Source of the DNA: Azospirillum brasilense
GTDB lineage: Bacteria > Pseudomonadota > Alphaproteobacteria > Azospirillales > Azospirillaceae
Direction of reading: 5' to 3'
DNA length: 64,000 nt
Assembly: GCF_008365405.1 (NCBI RefSeq)
Contig: NZ_QOKV01000009.1
Coordinates: 62,001-126,000, forward strand
Numbering within the stretch: the first letter of the stretch is position 1; the number at the start of each line of letters is the position of its first letter. The position numbers and the translations under genes are program-made. This document shows positions 24,605 through 43,415 of the stretch, in pieces. Below the pieces are notes generated by a model. That model was not told the origin of the DNA and did no database searches. It saw only the letters and a program-made list of their open reading frames with translations.

Positions 24605-26466
24605 ATGCAGAGCGCATCGTTCGAGGACGAGATCGAGGCGGTGAACGCGCGGTTCCAGCTCTTCTCCAGCGACGCCGGCATGAGCGCGCCGCTCGTCACC
24701 GCCGACAATGTCCCGGCGTCGCTGGCAACTTACGTCTTCCTCGCCTTCTTCGAGTATCTGCTGAACAGTGGAGCGGGCGAGGCCGAAAGCCTCACCGCCA
24801 CCGTGTCACTCGACGAGATCACGGCGGACCAGTGGAACGCGCTCGCCTTCGATCAGACCGCCGGCGGCCTAACGGTCAGCTTCCGCGGCGGGGTGCAGCT
24901 GTCCGCGACGGGTCAGGCCGGACAGGTCCTCGGACGGCTATGTCGACTGCGCGGAGGCCCCCGGAGACTGCGGGCTGCTGCGCACCAACCTGTCGACACA
25001 GAGCGAACCTCCTTCGCCCGACGCGGCGTTCGCGGCCATGAGCATCGATGCGGACGAGGACGATGCCAATCTGACCGACGCCACATCGGCCGATGCCGAG
25101 GGTGCGCTGAACATTCTTCTGGCCTTCGCCCAGACCAACACGGCCGGCTATTTCCTGTCGCTTGCCGCTGCCGACCCGACGCTGGCCACGCTTTCCCGGA
25201 CGAACGGCACGGTCAACGTGGCGCTGCTCGCCAGCCGTGGTGCGGCGTTCAAGGCAGGGGAGGCGACCTCGGCGCCGACGACGGCCATGCCACCGCAGGA
25301 GATCGTCGTCACACTGACCCTCAAGCGGATCGACAACCTCGATTCCGCGGACACCGCACGGCTGCCGGGAATCGCCGTCGCCCCGGCCCCAGCGACCGCC
25401 GACCTTTCAAACGGCCTGGACCGTTTCGCAAGCGCCTTCCAGGCCGTCTTCCCCGCCCTGCTGCTGGCCAGCGGAACCGGTTCGTCCAACAGCGGCCAGC
25501 TGTGGACGGTGGCCGCCAGCCTGCTTCAGCCGACCATCTCCGGCAAGGCGACCGACTTCGCGCCGGCGCCGCTTTACACCAGCTTGCAATCCGGAGCCGT
25601 CGCGGTGCCGGTCTACGGGGATTTCGGCGGCGACAGCTGGGCGAGCGTCATGACCGCCTACAATAAGCGCCGACGATCCCGGCGGCCTCTGGATGATGAC
25701 GGTCACGGTCGTGGGCGCCCTACCGGACGGGAGCACGTTGTCCGCCGTGCCGCTGACCGTCGACGGCACGGCACAGCCCGAGACCATGATCGTCGCTGAC
25801 GATCCGCTCACCGTCACCTACCAGCCCGCCGATTGCCAGGCGCCGGTGATGGTCGAGTTGTCGCTGTCGGGGCTCGACCTGCGGCTCCGCCACAACGGCT
25901 GCGCCACGGTGGTTGTCGAGCGCAATGCCGACCTGATGCCCAACGCCGGATGGACGGTGTCGTCAGACTTCATCCTGACAACGACCCCCGCGACGTTCCC
26001 GCAACCGGTGACGCCCCTGGTTGACGGGCCGGGCAAGGGGTACGACATCGCCACAGTCGTCGCCGAACCGGAGTCGCCGACCCTGGCCAACTGGTTGAGC
26101 GCGCTGCTGAGTGAGGTTGTCGGAACCGCCGCGCAGCCGAGGATATCCGCCACGCTCGGCTTCCGCTTCGCGCAGTACAGCGGAACGGACTCTGCCGGCA
26201 CCGCACGGACCGTCTACGCCGTGCAGCCGGTGACGGTCAGCCGGACGGTCGTCCTCGGGGATGATGACGGTGCGGACGTGAGCCTCGATGGCTGCGCAAC
26301 GGCGCTCGCCGATGCTTTCACGGCCTGGGCGAACGCCAAGACCGTGCCAACGGCCACCGGCGAGTTCCTTATCACACTCTGTTTGTTCTCGGTGGGCAGA
26401 ACCGCGGGAACGGCGTTGCTCCAGCTTCCGAACCGTCACCTCGCCCTCGGGGAGGTGACGGTTTGA
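24605..26466 (+). pseudogene. Long unknown gene broken by two frameshifts
   Basis: Three successive open frames in three phases read as one protein of about 620 residues. They are 24605 to ~24930 (SFEDEIEAVNARFQLFSSDA), ~24930 to ~25660 (GYVDCAEAPGDCGLLRTNLS, then ALNILLAFAQTNTAGYFLSL), and ~25660 to 26466 (ADDPGGLWMMTVTVVGALPD, then PQPVTPLVDGPGKGYDIATV). Coding bias continues across both shifts. I do not recognise a domain; the last part looks beta-rich. The N-terminus may have been cut by the adjacent IS6 remnant. Decay is more likely than programmed shifting because the neighbourhood is full of broken genes, but a sequencing error cannot be excluded. Confidence 0.5.
26431..26463. terminator. 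12-bp perfect hairpin after the siderophore operon
   Basis: AACCGTCACCTC and GAGGTGACGGTT form a perfect 12-bp stem with a 9-base loop. It is 45-77 bases beyond the esterase stop codon for leftward transcription and ends rightward in TTT. It could stop transcripts from both sides; the lack of a long U run makes this a moderate call. Confidence 0.5.
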
Positions 26467-26507
26467 ATCCGCCCTCCATCCCCGCTCGCGGCACCGGGGC
26501 CGTTGCG

Positions 26508-28100
26508 TCAGCGCCCGAACAGCGCTAACAGCCCGTCGCCCAGCGCACCGCGCCAAGCGAAATGATCGTGCCCGGCGGCATAGTCGCGGTAGACGACGTC
26601 GTAGCCCTTGGCCTCCAACACGTCCCGCAGGTGGCGGGAGCTTTCGAGGATGCCGATCTCGCCGTCGCTGCCGCTCTCGAACAGGCCGGCGCTGAGGAAA
26701 AAACGCACCGGACGACGATCGCGCGACGCCACCAGACCGGCCACGTGTTCCGGGCGGTCCGGCGGCGCGTCGGCCGGATGCCACCAGAAGGAGCCGGACA
26801 GGGAAAGCGCGTTTCCGAACCGATCCGGGTGGGCCAGCGCGGCAGACACCGCCGCCAGCCCGCCATAGCTGGACCCGGCCAGAACCGTGAGATCGGGCCG
26901 GGGCCGGACGCCCATACGATCGCTCAACCAGGGAAGAAGCTCGTCGGCGAGCATCGCGGCGAAGGCCGGATTGGCCGGCAGCTCGCGCTCCCGCGCCTCG
27001 GTGGTGGGGTTGGCGATGAAGACGGCGACGATCGGCGGCAGGCGGCCATCGCCTGTCAATCGGTCGAGCATCGTTGGAACCGGCGCGCGACGGTCGAGAT
27101 AGTCCGGACCGTCGAACAGCAACAGCAGGACCGTATCCTTCCCTGCCGGGTCGACGCCGGGCGGTGCATAGACCACGACATCGCGCGTGTTGCCGAGGAT
27201 GCGGCTGGCGAACCGTTCGCCGATGAGGCGTCCCGCCGGCTCGGTCCAGCCGCCCTCCAAACCAGGCTGGGGCGGGGCGCCGGGCAGTTCCACCAGGGAA
27301 ACCTGATTGTAGGGATCGGGCGCGTCCATCGGCCAGGGACGGCGGTTCAGCGGATCGGCCTGAAGCTGCGCCAGGATCGCCATCCGGCATTCGCGGCAGG
27401 TTCCGCGGAAGTCCGGCACGTCCGGCGCGATCTGATAGGACAGGCGGGTGGAGGCGGGGACGACGAAGCTCTTGAACCAGACGTCGCTGTCGCCGAGGCG
27501 TTCGAGGGTCTCGTGCCGGGAGGTCGGGCCGCCCAGCAGGCGCACGTTGTGGCGCGCGCCCCGCGCCAGGAAGGTCAACATGACCCGGTCCGATCCCGGC
27601 GGGCCCATCGACGGTTCCACCAACGGCGTGCCGCGCCGGGCGATGTCCCGCCAGAAGGCGTCGGTCCCGCCGCCACGCTTCACCGTTTCCGCCAGGGCGG
27701 CGATGGTCGGACTCAGATATCCCTGAAGGACGGGATGCTGGTCCGCCACGGCGATGCGGCGGGTCAGCGCCAGCCGATAGCCGCCGGTCCCGCGCAGCGT
27801 GACCCGCAGCGCCGCCATGCCGGGCTTGGCGACGAAACGGAAGACCTCCCGCCCCGCCGTTCCGTTCAGGAGCAGCCGGACGGGGTGCCCTTCCTGGTCG
27901 ATCAGCCGCAGCTCCGCCGCGTCCGTTCCCGAATCGAGCACGCCTTCCACATAGTCGCCGTCGTCGAGGTCCAAGGAATGGACGGCGCTGGGCTCCGTGC
28001 CGGACACGGGAACGTCGAGAACCAACGGGGAGCCGTCCGGCGCCCCGGCGCAGGCGTTCAGAACCATGATCACCATTCCCATGATCATCAGGCGCTTCAT
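26508..28100 (-). CDS. Enterochelin-esterase-like lipoprotein
   Basis: 530 residues. The N-terminus MKRLMIMGMVIMVLNACAG is a lipoprotein signal with lipobox LNAC. The central and C-terminal parts match Fes/IroD-type esterases: VWFKSFVVPASTRLSYQIAP, ILGNTRDVVVYAPPG, nucleophile Ser in AGSSYGG and His in AAGHDHFAWR. It should hydrolyse ester bonds of a serine-lactone siderophore to free iron, but outside the cytoplasm, unlike E. coli Fes. ATG 28100 follows AAGGAAGG; ATG 28118, overlapping the NRPS stop, is an alternative. Last gene of the ent operon. Confidence 0.85.
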   Translation of the reverse strand: MKRLMIMGMVIMVLNACAGAPDGSPLVLDVPVSGTEPSAVHSLDLDDGDYVEGVLDSGTDAAELRLIDQEGHPVRLLLNGTAGREVFRFVAKPGMAALRVTLRGTGGYRLALTRRIAVADQHPVLQGYLSPTIAALAETVKRGGGTDAFWRDIARRGTPLVEPSMGPPGSDRVMLTFLARGARHNVRLLGGPTSRHETLERLGDSDVWFKSFVVPASTRLSYQIAPDVPDFRGTCRECRMAILAQLQADPLNRRPWPMDAPDPYNQVSLVELPGAPPQPGLEGGWTEPAGRLIGERFASRILGNTRDVVVYAPPGVDPAGKDTVLLLLFDGPDYLDRRAPVPTMLDRLTGDGRLPPIVAVFIANPTTEARERELPANPAFAAMLADELLPWLSDRMGVRPRPDLTVLAGSSYGGLAAVSAALAHPDRFGNALSLSGSFWWHPADAPPDRPEHVAGLVASRDRRPVRFFLSAGLFESGSDGEIGILESSRHLRDVLEAKGYDVVYRDYAAGHDHFAWRGALGDGLLALFGR

Positions 28101-28114
28101 GCGCCCTTCCTTTC

Positions 28115-35281
<7,167 letters not shown>

Positions 35282-35313
35282 GGCCCTGTCCTCATGAGTG
35301 CTTTGAAAAGCCG

Positions 35314-35520
35314 TCAGGCGGCGGCGGGGGTGAGGTCGGTCCAGGCGGCCTCGATGTGGTCGAGGCAGGCGGCGCGCCCGGCGGGGCCGAAGACGGCGGT
35401 CCAGCCCTCCGGCACCGCGGCGAAGCACGGCCACAGGCTGAACTGGCCGGCATCGTTCGCCAGCGCCAGAAAGTCGTGGCGCTCGTCGTCGAAGGGGTTC
35501 ACATACTGGTCGTTGGTCAT
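35314..35520 (-). CDS. MbtH-like NRPS accessory protein
   Basis: 68 residues with the MbtH signature ([33 protein letters not shown]). These small proteins bind adenylation domains and make them soluble or active. It lies between entA and the NRPS gene in the same operon, 32 bases before the NRPS start. Confidence 0.95.
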   Translation of the reverse strand: MTNDQYVNPFDDERHDFLALANDAGQFSLWPCFAAVPEGWTAVFGPAGRAACLDHIEAAWTDLTPAAA

Positions 35521-35545
35521 CGGTTAGGTTCCTGAGATGAAAAGG

Positions 35546-36301
35546 CTAGCGCCCCAGCGTCGCCCCGCCGTCCACCAGCAGGTCGGCCAGCGTGATGTGG
35601 CCGGCGGCGGGGGAGGCGAGGAAGACCACCGTCTCCGCCACGTCGCGCGGCGTGGCGAGCTTGCCGAGCGGGATGCCGAGCTTGTGCTGGCCGGGATTGC
35701 CCTGGATGGTCTTCGCCGCCCCGTCCGGCCCGTTCCACAGCGCGCGCTGCATCGGCGTGTCGGTGGAACCGGGGGAAACGACGTTGCAGCGCACGCCGAA
35801 GGGTGCGAGTTCGAGCCCCACCGTCATGGTCAGGCTGGTCAGCGCGGCCTTCGATGCGCCATAGGCGGCCATGCCGATCCGCGGCACATGGGCGGCGTTG
35901 GACGACACGCTGACGATGGCGCCGCCGCCCCCGCTGCTTTTGAAGGCCGGGATCACCGCCCGCATCATGTGGAAGGGACCGGCCACGTTGACGGCGAAGC
36001 TGTCGCTCCAGTCGGCGTCGCTCATCGTCTCCACCGGTCCCATGCGCAGGATGCCGGCGACGTTGGCCAGGACGTCGATCCGCGTGCCCTCGGCGAACAG
36101 CGCCCGGCAAGTTCCGGCCACCGCGTCTGCGTCGGCGATGTCCAGAGTCACGGCGCGGTAGGGCCGCTCCCCACCGTCGTGCCAGAGGCGGTCGAAGGCG
36201 ACGACGATGGCGCCGCGGGCGTGGAGCAGGTCGGCCACGGCCCGCCCGATCCCTTGCCCCGCGCCGGTCACCCAGGCGGTCCGGCCCGCAAAGTCCGTCA
36301 T
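35546..36301 (-). CDS. entA: 2,3-dihydro-2,3-dihydroxybenzoate dehydrogenase
   Basis: 251-residue short-chain dehydrogenase with NAD-binding VTGAGQGIG at 11-19, NAG-type VLANVAG, and catalytic Tyr147 and Lys151 (YGASK). It oxidises 2,3-dihydro-2,3-dihydroxybenzoate to 2,3-dihydroxybenzoate. SDRs are hard to tell apart by sequence alone; the call rests on the position between entB (ATGA overlap) and the mbtH/NRPS genes. Confidence 0.93.
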   Translation of the reverse strand: MTDFAGRTAWVTGAGQGIGRAVADLLHARGAIVVAFDRLWHDGGERPYRAVTLDIADADAVAGTCRALFAEGTRIDVLANVAGILRMGPVETMSDADWSDSFAVNVAGPFHMMRAVIPAFKSSGGGGAIVSVSSNAAHVPRIGMAAYGASKAALTSLTMTVGLELAPFGVRCNVVSPGSTDTPMQRALWNGPDGAAKTIQGNPGQHKLGIPLGKLATPRDVAETVVFLASPAAGHITLADLLVDGGATLGR

Positions 36302-37169
36302 GCCGCCACGCGCCCGGAAGCGGCCAGCCGGGGCTCGATCAGCGCCCACCAGCCGTTGATGCTCGGCTGCGCGGCCAGTTCGGCGAAGCCGACCTCCACT
36401 CCCACGGCCTTCCAGCGGTCCACCATCTGCATCACCGCGATGGAATCCAGACCGAAATCCATCAGATTGTCGTCGTCCCCCGGTGCCTCGTCGAGCGAGG
36501 CCAACAGGATGCGCCGCAGCCCCTCCTTGCTCAGCACCGCCGCGGGGGCGGCCAGCAGGCTGTCGGAATGGATCGTCCGCCCGGCGTTGCGCGCGACGTA
36601 GCGCAGCGCCATCATGTGATCCTCGCGCGAGAAGTCGGCGATGGCGTCGGCGATCAGGAAGGGCTTGATGCCGCGCATGAAGGCGTCCAGCGCCGTCTGC
36701 ATCACGCCGATGTGCGCGTAGATCCCGCAGATCAGGAGCTGGTCGCGCCCCGCCTCCGCCATCATCTCGGCCAGCGGGGCGCGGAAGAAGGCGCTGTAGC
36801 GCCATTTGGTCAGCACCCGGTCGTCGGCGTCCGGAGCCAGCGGGGCGACGATGCCCGCCAGATCCGGCTCGGCCGTCAGGCCCGGCCCCCACATATCGTT
36901 CAGCAGGCCGCGGTCGGCGTCGGTCTGCACCGGCGGCTGGGCCGTGTAGACGACCGGCACGCCCAGCGCCTTCAGATGGCGCTTCAGCCGGACGATCCGG
37001 TCGATGCAGCTGACAATGGCCGGGTTCGCCGCGCCGTAGAAGCCGACGAAATAGTCCTGCATGTCGTGGATCAGCAGGACCGCACGGGCGGGGTCGACGC
37101 TCCAGGACACCTTGTCCTGCGGCAGGTCCGCCGCGGTGGGCAGGGCGTAGGGGGCGATGGATCGGATGG

Positions 37170-37173
<4 letters not shown>
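36298..37173 (-). CDS. entB: Isochorismatase with aryl carrier domain
   Basis: 291 residues. The isochorismatase domain (1-205) has Asp37 in LLIHDMQDYF, Lys123 in LTKWRYSAF and the GIYAHIGVMQTA loop. The aryl carrier domain (about 215-285) has the phosphopantetheine Ser244 in MDFGLDSIAV. It converts isochorismate to dihydro-dihydroxybenzoate and then carries the activated aryl group to the NRPS. It overlaps entE and entA by ATGA at each end, so expression is tightly coupled. Confidence 0.95.
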
Positions 37174-38791
<1,618 letters not shown>

Positions 38792-38795
<4 letters not shown>

Positions 38796-39997
38796 GACGC
38801 CAGCTCCACCGGAAGGTCGGTGTTGGATGGCCGGGCGGACGCGACGCCGAACAGGTTCAGCATGGTGATCAGCTTGGCCGCCGTTTCCTCCCACTCCGCC
38901 GCCGGATCAGAGTCGGCGACGACGCCGGCTCCAGCATAGAGCCGCAGATGCCGGCCCTGGACCAGCCCGCAGCGGATGGAAAGGGCCCATTCGCCGTTGC
39001 CCCGGCTGTCCATCCAGCCGACCATGCCGCCGTACCAGTTGCGGGCGTAGCCCTCCAGCCGGTCGATGGCGTCGCGGGCGAGGTCGGTCGGCGTGCCGCA
39101 GATCGCCGGCGTCGGGTGCAGCGCGTGGGCGAGCCGCAGCGACGACACCGCGGGATCGGCCAATTCACCGGTCAGTTCGGTGGACAGATGCAGCATGGTC
39201 GGGGTGCGGATCACGCTGGGCGCGTCTGGCACCGACAGTTGGCTGCAATGGCCGGCGAGCGCCGCGCGCACCGCCTCGACGACGTAGCGGTGTTCCGTCC
39301 GGTCCTTCGTGGAGGTGAGCAGGGCGGCGGTGCGCTGGCGCTCCACCTCGGCGGATGGGCTGCGCGGGGCGGAACCGGCCAGCGGGTTGCTGGCCACGGT
39401 CCGCCCGGTCTTGCGGATCAGCAGCTCCGGGCTCGCCCCCACCAGCGTCTGCCCATAGGCGACCGGTGCCGCGAAGACGTAGGCTCCGGGATTCTGCCGC
39501 AGCAGGGCGCGCAGCAGGCGGCCCGGCGCGAAGGCCTCGCGCGCTTCCACGTCGAGCGGGCGCGACAGAACGACCTTTTTCAAAGCGGTGTCGCGGAACA
39601 GGTCGATGGCCTGGGCCACCGCCGCTTCGAAGGCGCTGCGTCCCACGGTTTCTTCGATGGCGTTCAGTGCGACGGGGTCGGGGTCGGCGGCCATGCGGCC
39701 GGCGTCCTCGTAATCGCAGTGCTCGGGGATGAACAGGCGGGCGTGCTGGCGTCCATCGAAGGGAACGGCGCCGACCAGGATGGGATTCTCGACACCCTGG
39801 GCCTTGCGGCGGCGGAAGGCGCGGTCCAGCGCCTCCTCCCACCGGCCATCGGCGAAGCTGCGGTCGTCGAGCGCGACGTCCAACCGCTCGTCCACGCCGT
39901 AGGCTTTCAGGACGCGGCCACGCGAGGCGAAGGCAAAATCCGGGTCGGAACGGCCGCCGAGCGGCCGCTCCCCGGCGGGCAGGGGTAGAACGTCCAT
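38792..39997 (-). CDS. entC: Isochorismate synthase
   Basis: 401-residue chorismate-using enzyme with the C-terminal core motifs [44 protein letters not shown] and [12 protein letters not shown]. It makes isochorismate, the entry step to 2,3-dihydroxybenzoate. The start is ATG 39997; the open frame continues upstream through the Fur site and is not coding. It is the first gene of the entCEBA-mbtH-NRPS-esterase operon, 147 bases after the Fur box. Confidence 0.95.
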
Positions 39998-40143
39998 GGA
40001 AACACGAGCCTCCACTGTCCATCCGCCAGCGCGGACGACGTTGACTTGGTCGGAAAAAGCGCGCCGTTGACGGTCCGTGTGGGCGCGGGAATCATCACCG
40101 GCGTTCTGCCGGAGCCATGAGCGGCGTCCGCATACATAGAAAT

Positions 40144-40162
40144 GCGAATGATTCTCATTCGC
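40144..40162. promoter_or_regulatory. Fur box upstream of entC
   Basis: GCGAATGATTCTCATTCGC is a perfect 8-3-8 palindrome and matches the central part of the Fur consensus (GATAATGATTCTCATTATC) except in the outer bases. It lies between the RND pump stop and entC, so iron repression should act on the biosynthesis operon independently of the pump genes. Confidence 0.85.
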
Positions 40163-40231
40163 AATATAGGGATATGTCCGATCCCGCGCAAGCGCTTTCT
40201 GCAACCGCCGCGGGATTTCTTTCCCTCGGAA

Positions 40232-43200
40232 TTAATCGCCCGCTTCCGCCATCCTCCGGTCGTGCGTCCTGGCGCCCAGACGGTCGGACAGGCGGAAGAC
40301 CAGGGACAGCACGACGGGCAGGACCGTCACCGTCACCAGGCTGGAGATCAGCAGGCCGCACAGCACGACCAGCCCCAGCCCGCGGTACAGCTCCGTCCCG
40401 GCGCTGGACACCGCGACCATCGGAATCAGGCCGGCGACGGTCGTCACTGTGGTGATCAGAATGGGGCGCATCCGGCTCTGCAAGGCGTCGGCGATGGCCT
40501 CCGCGCCGGACATGCCGTGCGTCCGGCGGTTCACGGCGGCCTGCTCGACGATCAGGATGGGGTTGTTCACCACCGTCCCGACCAGCACCAGGAAGCCCAT
40601 CATGGTCAGCACGTCGAAGGGCTGGGTCGTGCCGAAGCCTCCGGGCAGGCCGGCGGCGAGGTTGTAGAGCCACAGCCCGACAAGCCCGCCGCCGATCCCC
40701 GTGGGCACCACCGCCATGATGATCAGCGGATAGCCCCAGTGCGAGAAGACGGCGACCAGAACCAGATAGGTGATGGCGAGCGCCAGCAGGAACCCGCCAG
40801 CCAGGGCGGAGCGCAGCTCGTCCAGCGACCCGCCGGCCCCGGTGATGCGCGTGCTCATCCCCTCGGGAATCACGCCCTCGGCGCGCAGCCGGTCCACCAG
40901 ATCGCTCCGCACCGCGGCGATGCCGGATTCCAGCGCCACCGACCGCGGCGGGATGATGGTCAGGGTGACCGTCCGGAACCCGTCGATCCGCGCGATGCTG
41001 GAGGCCCCCACGGTTTCCCGCAGCTCGGCGAGGCTGGACAGCGGCACCGGTGCGCCGCGGCCGGTGTGGAGCACCAGATCGGCGAAGCCCTGGCGGTCGC
41101 GGCCCAGGCCGCCGTTCACCCGCAGATAGATGTCCAGCGTCTCGTCGTTCAGCAGATACTCGTCGGCGAAGGCGCCGTCCGAATAGGCGCGCAGCGTGTA
41201 GCCCAGTTCGGCCAGCCCGATGCCCATCTCGCCCGCGCGCTCCCAGTTCGGGTGCAGTTCCAGGAAGGGCTGCGACATGGCCAGGGTGGGCGGGGAGGGG
41301 TCACTGTTGACCTGCCCGTCGGGGAACAGATCGCCCGCGCGGTCGAGCACCGTCAGCGCCGTGGCGTAGAGCGTGGTCAGGTCGCCGCCGCTCAGCTCCA
41401 GCCGGATGGCGCGGGCGCCGCCGCTGTTGCCGGAAAAGATCGACCCGCGCGCGGCGAAGCCGCGCATCCCGGGAATCGCCCGCATCCGCTTGGTGACGTT
41501 GGCGATCAGCGCGTCGGTGTCGGCGGGGTTGATCGGCTCCGTCACGAAACGGATGAAGCCGGGGCGGATGAAGCTCAGATTGACGCGCAGCGGCGGAATG
41601 CCGGTCTCGGCGTCGGTGTCCGCGGCACCCACCTGACGGCTCAGCAGCGGGTCGATCTGCCGCCAGACCTCCTGCATCGACTCCATGCTGTAGCCGGGCG
41701 GGGCGGCCATGAAGCTGAAGACGGTCGCCTCCTCGCCCTCCGGCAGATATTCGGCGGGCGGCACCATGGCGAGCATGACGGCCACCATGGCCGCGGCGGA
41801 GACGGCGAGGATCGCCAGCTCCCGCCGGGCGCTGTGCAGCATCCAGCGCACCGCCACACCCAGCATGCCTTCCTTCTCCGGCCCGCGCGAGGCGGCGGCG
41901 GACGCCACCGACCAGCGCCCGGCGACGACGGGAACCAGAACCAGGGCGGCGACCATCGACATGACGACGGCGCCGGTGATGGCGATGGCGATGTCGGAAT
42001 AGAGCTGCCCGGCCTCCGCCGTGATGAACAGCACCGGCAGGAAGACCAGGACGGTGGTGAGGGTCGAGGACAGGATCGCCGGCCACACCTCGGCGATGCC
42101 GTCCTCGGTCGCGGCGGCCTTCGACTTGCCCATGCGCAGGTGGCGGGCGATGGCGTCCAGTGCGACCACGCTGTTGTCCAGCGTCATGCCGATGGCGAAG
42201 GCGACGCCGGACAGCGAGATGACGTTGATGCTGCGCCCGGCGGCGGCCAGGACCAGCAGGGTGGCCAGCGTGCAGACCGGCATGCTGGCCGCCGCCGCCG
42301 CGGTCGCCGGGATGGAGCGCAGGAACAGCAGGAGCACCACCGCGGCCAGGACGCTGCCGGCGATCAGGTTGCTCAGCACGTTGTCGATGGACCGCTCCAT
42401 GTAGCGCACGTCCTCCGACAGCAGCCGCATGGACAGACCGCGCTCCTTCAGGGCGTGGCGGTTCAGTTCCTCCACAGCCTTGGTCACCGCCTCCTTGACG
42501 GCGATGACGTTGGCGCCGGCCCGCTTGCCGATGGTGACGAGCAGGGTGGGGCGCCCGTCGGCGAAGGCGACGCTGCGCGCCTCCTGGGTCGCCATAGTCA
42601 CCGATCCGACGTCGCGCAGGCGGATCGCCGTGCCGTTCTCGCGCGCGACGATCAGGTCGGCCAGATCCTCCAGGTCGGAGAAGCGCCCGATGGTGCGCAG
42701 AAAGTAGCGGCGCTTGCCGAAGTCGCGGTCGCCGCCGGAGACGTCGCGGTTGCGCGCCCGCACGGCGTCGCGCACCGTTCCCACATTCAGGTTGCGGGCG
42801 GACAGCTTCAGCGGGTCGAGCAGGATGTGGATTTCCTGCGTGGCCCCACCGATCACCTCGGCCTTCGCCACGCCGGCCACTCGCTCCAGCCGCGGGCGCA
42901 GGACGTTCTCGATCCAGTTGGTCTCGCGCTGGATGGACTCCGCGTCGGTGGCGCCGTCCAGCCGCTCGACGCCGAAGAACAGGAAGGGCTCCGCCGTCGC
43001 GGATTCGGCGACGATGCGCGGGCGGTCCACCGTCTCCGGATAGTCGGTGACCTGCGACAGCGCGTTGTCGATGTGGATCAGCGCCTCGTCAACGGAGGTG
43101 CCGGCGGGGAACTCCAGCTCCACCTGACCGCCGCCGAACTCGGCGCTGGAGGACAGGCGGACGAGGCCGGGGATGGCGCGCAGGTATTTCTCCTGCTCGA

Positions 43201-43387
43201 TCAGGATGTCCTGCTCGACATCCTGCGGGGTGGCGCCGGGCCAGTTGGTGTCCACCATGATCCGGCGCGGGCTGATGTCGGGGATCATCTGCACCGGAAT
43301 GCGGAAGACCGACACCGCGCCCAGCAGGCACAGGATCAGGACCGACACCAAAGCGGCCAGCGGGTTGCGCAGGATCAGGCGGGTCAT
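40232..43387 (-). CDS. RND-family efflux pump, inner-membrane subunit
   Basis: 1051 residues with the twelve-helix, duplicated layout of AcrB-like transporters: helix 1 NPLAALVSVLILCLLGAVSV, porter domain, helix-4 GMTLDNSVVALDAI and helix-10 GTVVNNPILIVEQA. Helix 4 has Asp-Asn where AcrB has Asp-Asp, as in a common RND subgroup. It probably expels the siderophore, its precursors or its iron-free remains from the periplasm. Its adaptor is encoded just upstream. No outer-membrane channel gene is seen in the window, so a shared TolC is presumably used. Confidence 0.9.
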   Translation of the reverse strand: MTRLILRNPLAALVSVLILCLLGAVSVFRIPVQMIPDISPRRIMVDTNWPGATPQDVEQDILIEQEKYLRAIPGLVRLSSSAEFGGGQVELEFPAGTSVDEALIHIDNALSQVTDYPETVDRPRIVAESATAEPFLFFGVERLDGATDAESIQRETNWIENVLRPRLERVAGVAKAEVIGGATQEIHILLDPLKLSARNLNVGTVRDAVRARNRDVSGGDRDFGKRRYFLRTIGRFSDLEDLADLIVARENGTAIRLRDVGSVTMATQEARSVAFADGRPTLLVTIGKRAGANVIAVKEAVTKAVEELNRHALKERGLSMRLLSEDVRYMERSIDNVLSNLIAGSVLAAVVLLLFLRSIPATAAAAASMPVCTLATLLVLAAAGRSINVISLSGVAFAIGMTLDNSVVALDAIARHLRMGKSKAAATEDGIAEVWPAILSSTLTTVLVFLPVLFITAEAGQLYSDIAIAITGAVVMSMVAALVLVPVVAGRWSVASAAASRGPEKEGMLGVAVRWMLHSARRELAILAVSAAAMVAVMLAMVPPAEYLPEGEEATVFSFMAAPPGYSMESMQEVWRQIDPLLSRQVGAADTDAETGIPPLRVNLSFIRPGFIRFVTEPINPADTDALIANVTKRMRAIPGMRGFAARGSIFSGNSGGARAIRLELSGGDLTTLYATALTVLDRAGDLFPDGQVNSDPSPPTLAMSQPFLELHPNWERAGEMGIGLAELGYTLRAYSDGAFADEYLLNDETLDIYLRVNGGLGRDRQGFADLVLHTGRGAPVPLSSLAELRETVGASSIARIDGFRTVTLTIIPPRSVALESGIAAVRSDLVDRLRAEGVIPEGMSTRITGAGGSLDELRSALAGGFLLALAITYLVLVAVFSHWGYPLIIMAVVPTGIGGGLVGLWLYNLAAGLPGGFGTTQPFDVLTMMGFLVLVGTVVNNPILIVEQAAVNRRTHGMSGAEAIADALQSRMRPILITTVTTVAGLIPMVAVSSAGTELYRGLGLVVLCGLLISSLVTVTVLPVVLSLVFRLSDRLGARTHDRRMAEAGD

Positions 43388-43415
43388 CGCGACTCCGGAT
43401 AGGAACGTGAACGGT

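Noticed and set aside
24605..26466. Programmed frameshifting in the unknown gene
   Set aside because: I see no slippery heptamer with a following strong hairpin at either phase change, and neighbouring genes show ordinary decay; kept as a pseudogene call instead.
40142..43402. 1086-codon open frame on the plus strand
   Set aside because: It lies exactly opposite the RND pump gene and is made of low-complexity His/Gly/Asp/Gln-rich sequence; a GC-driven shadow frame.
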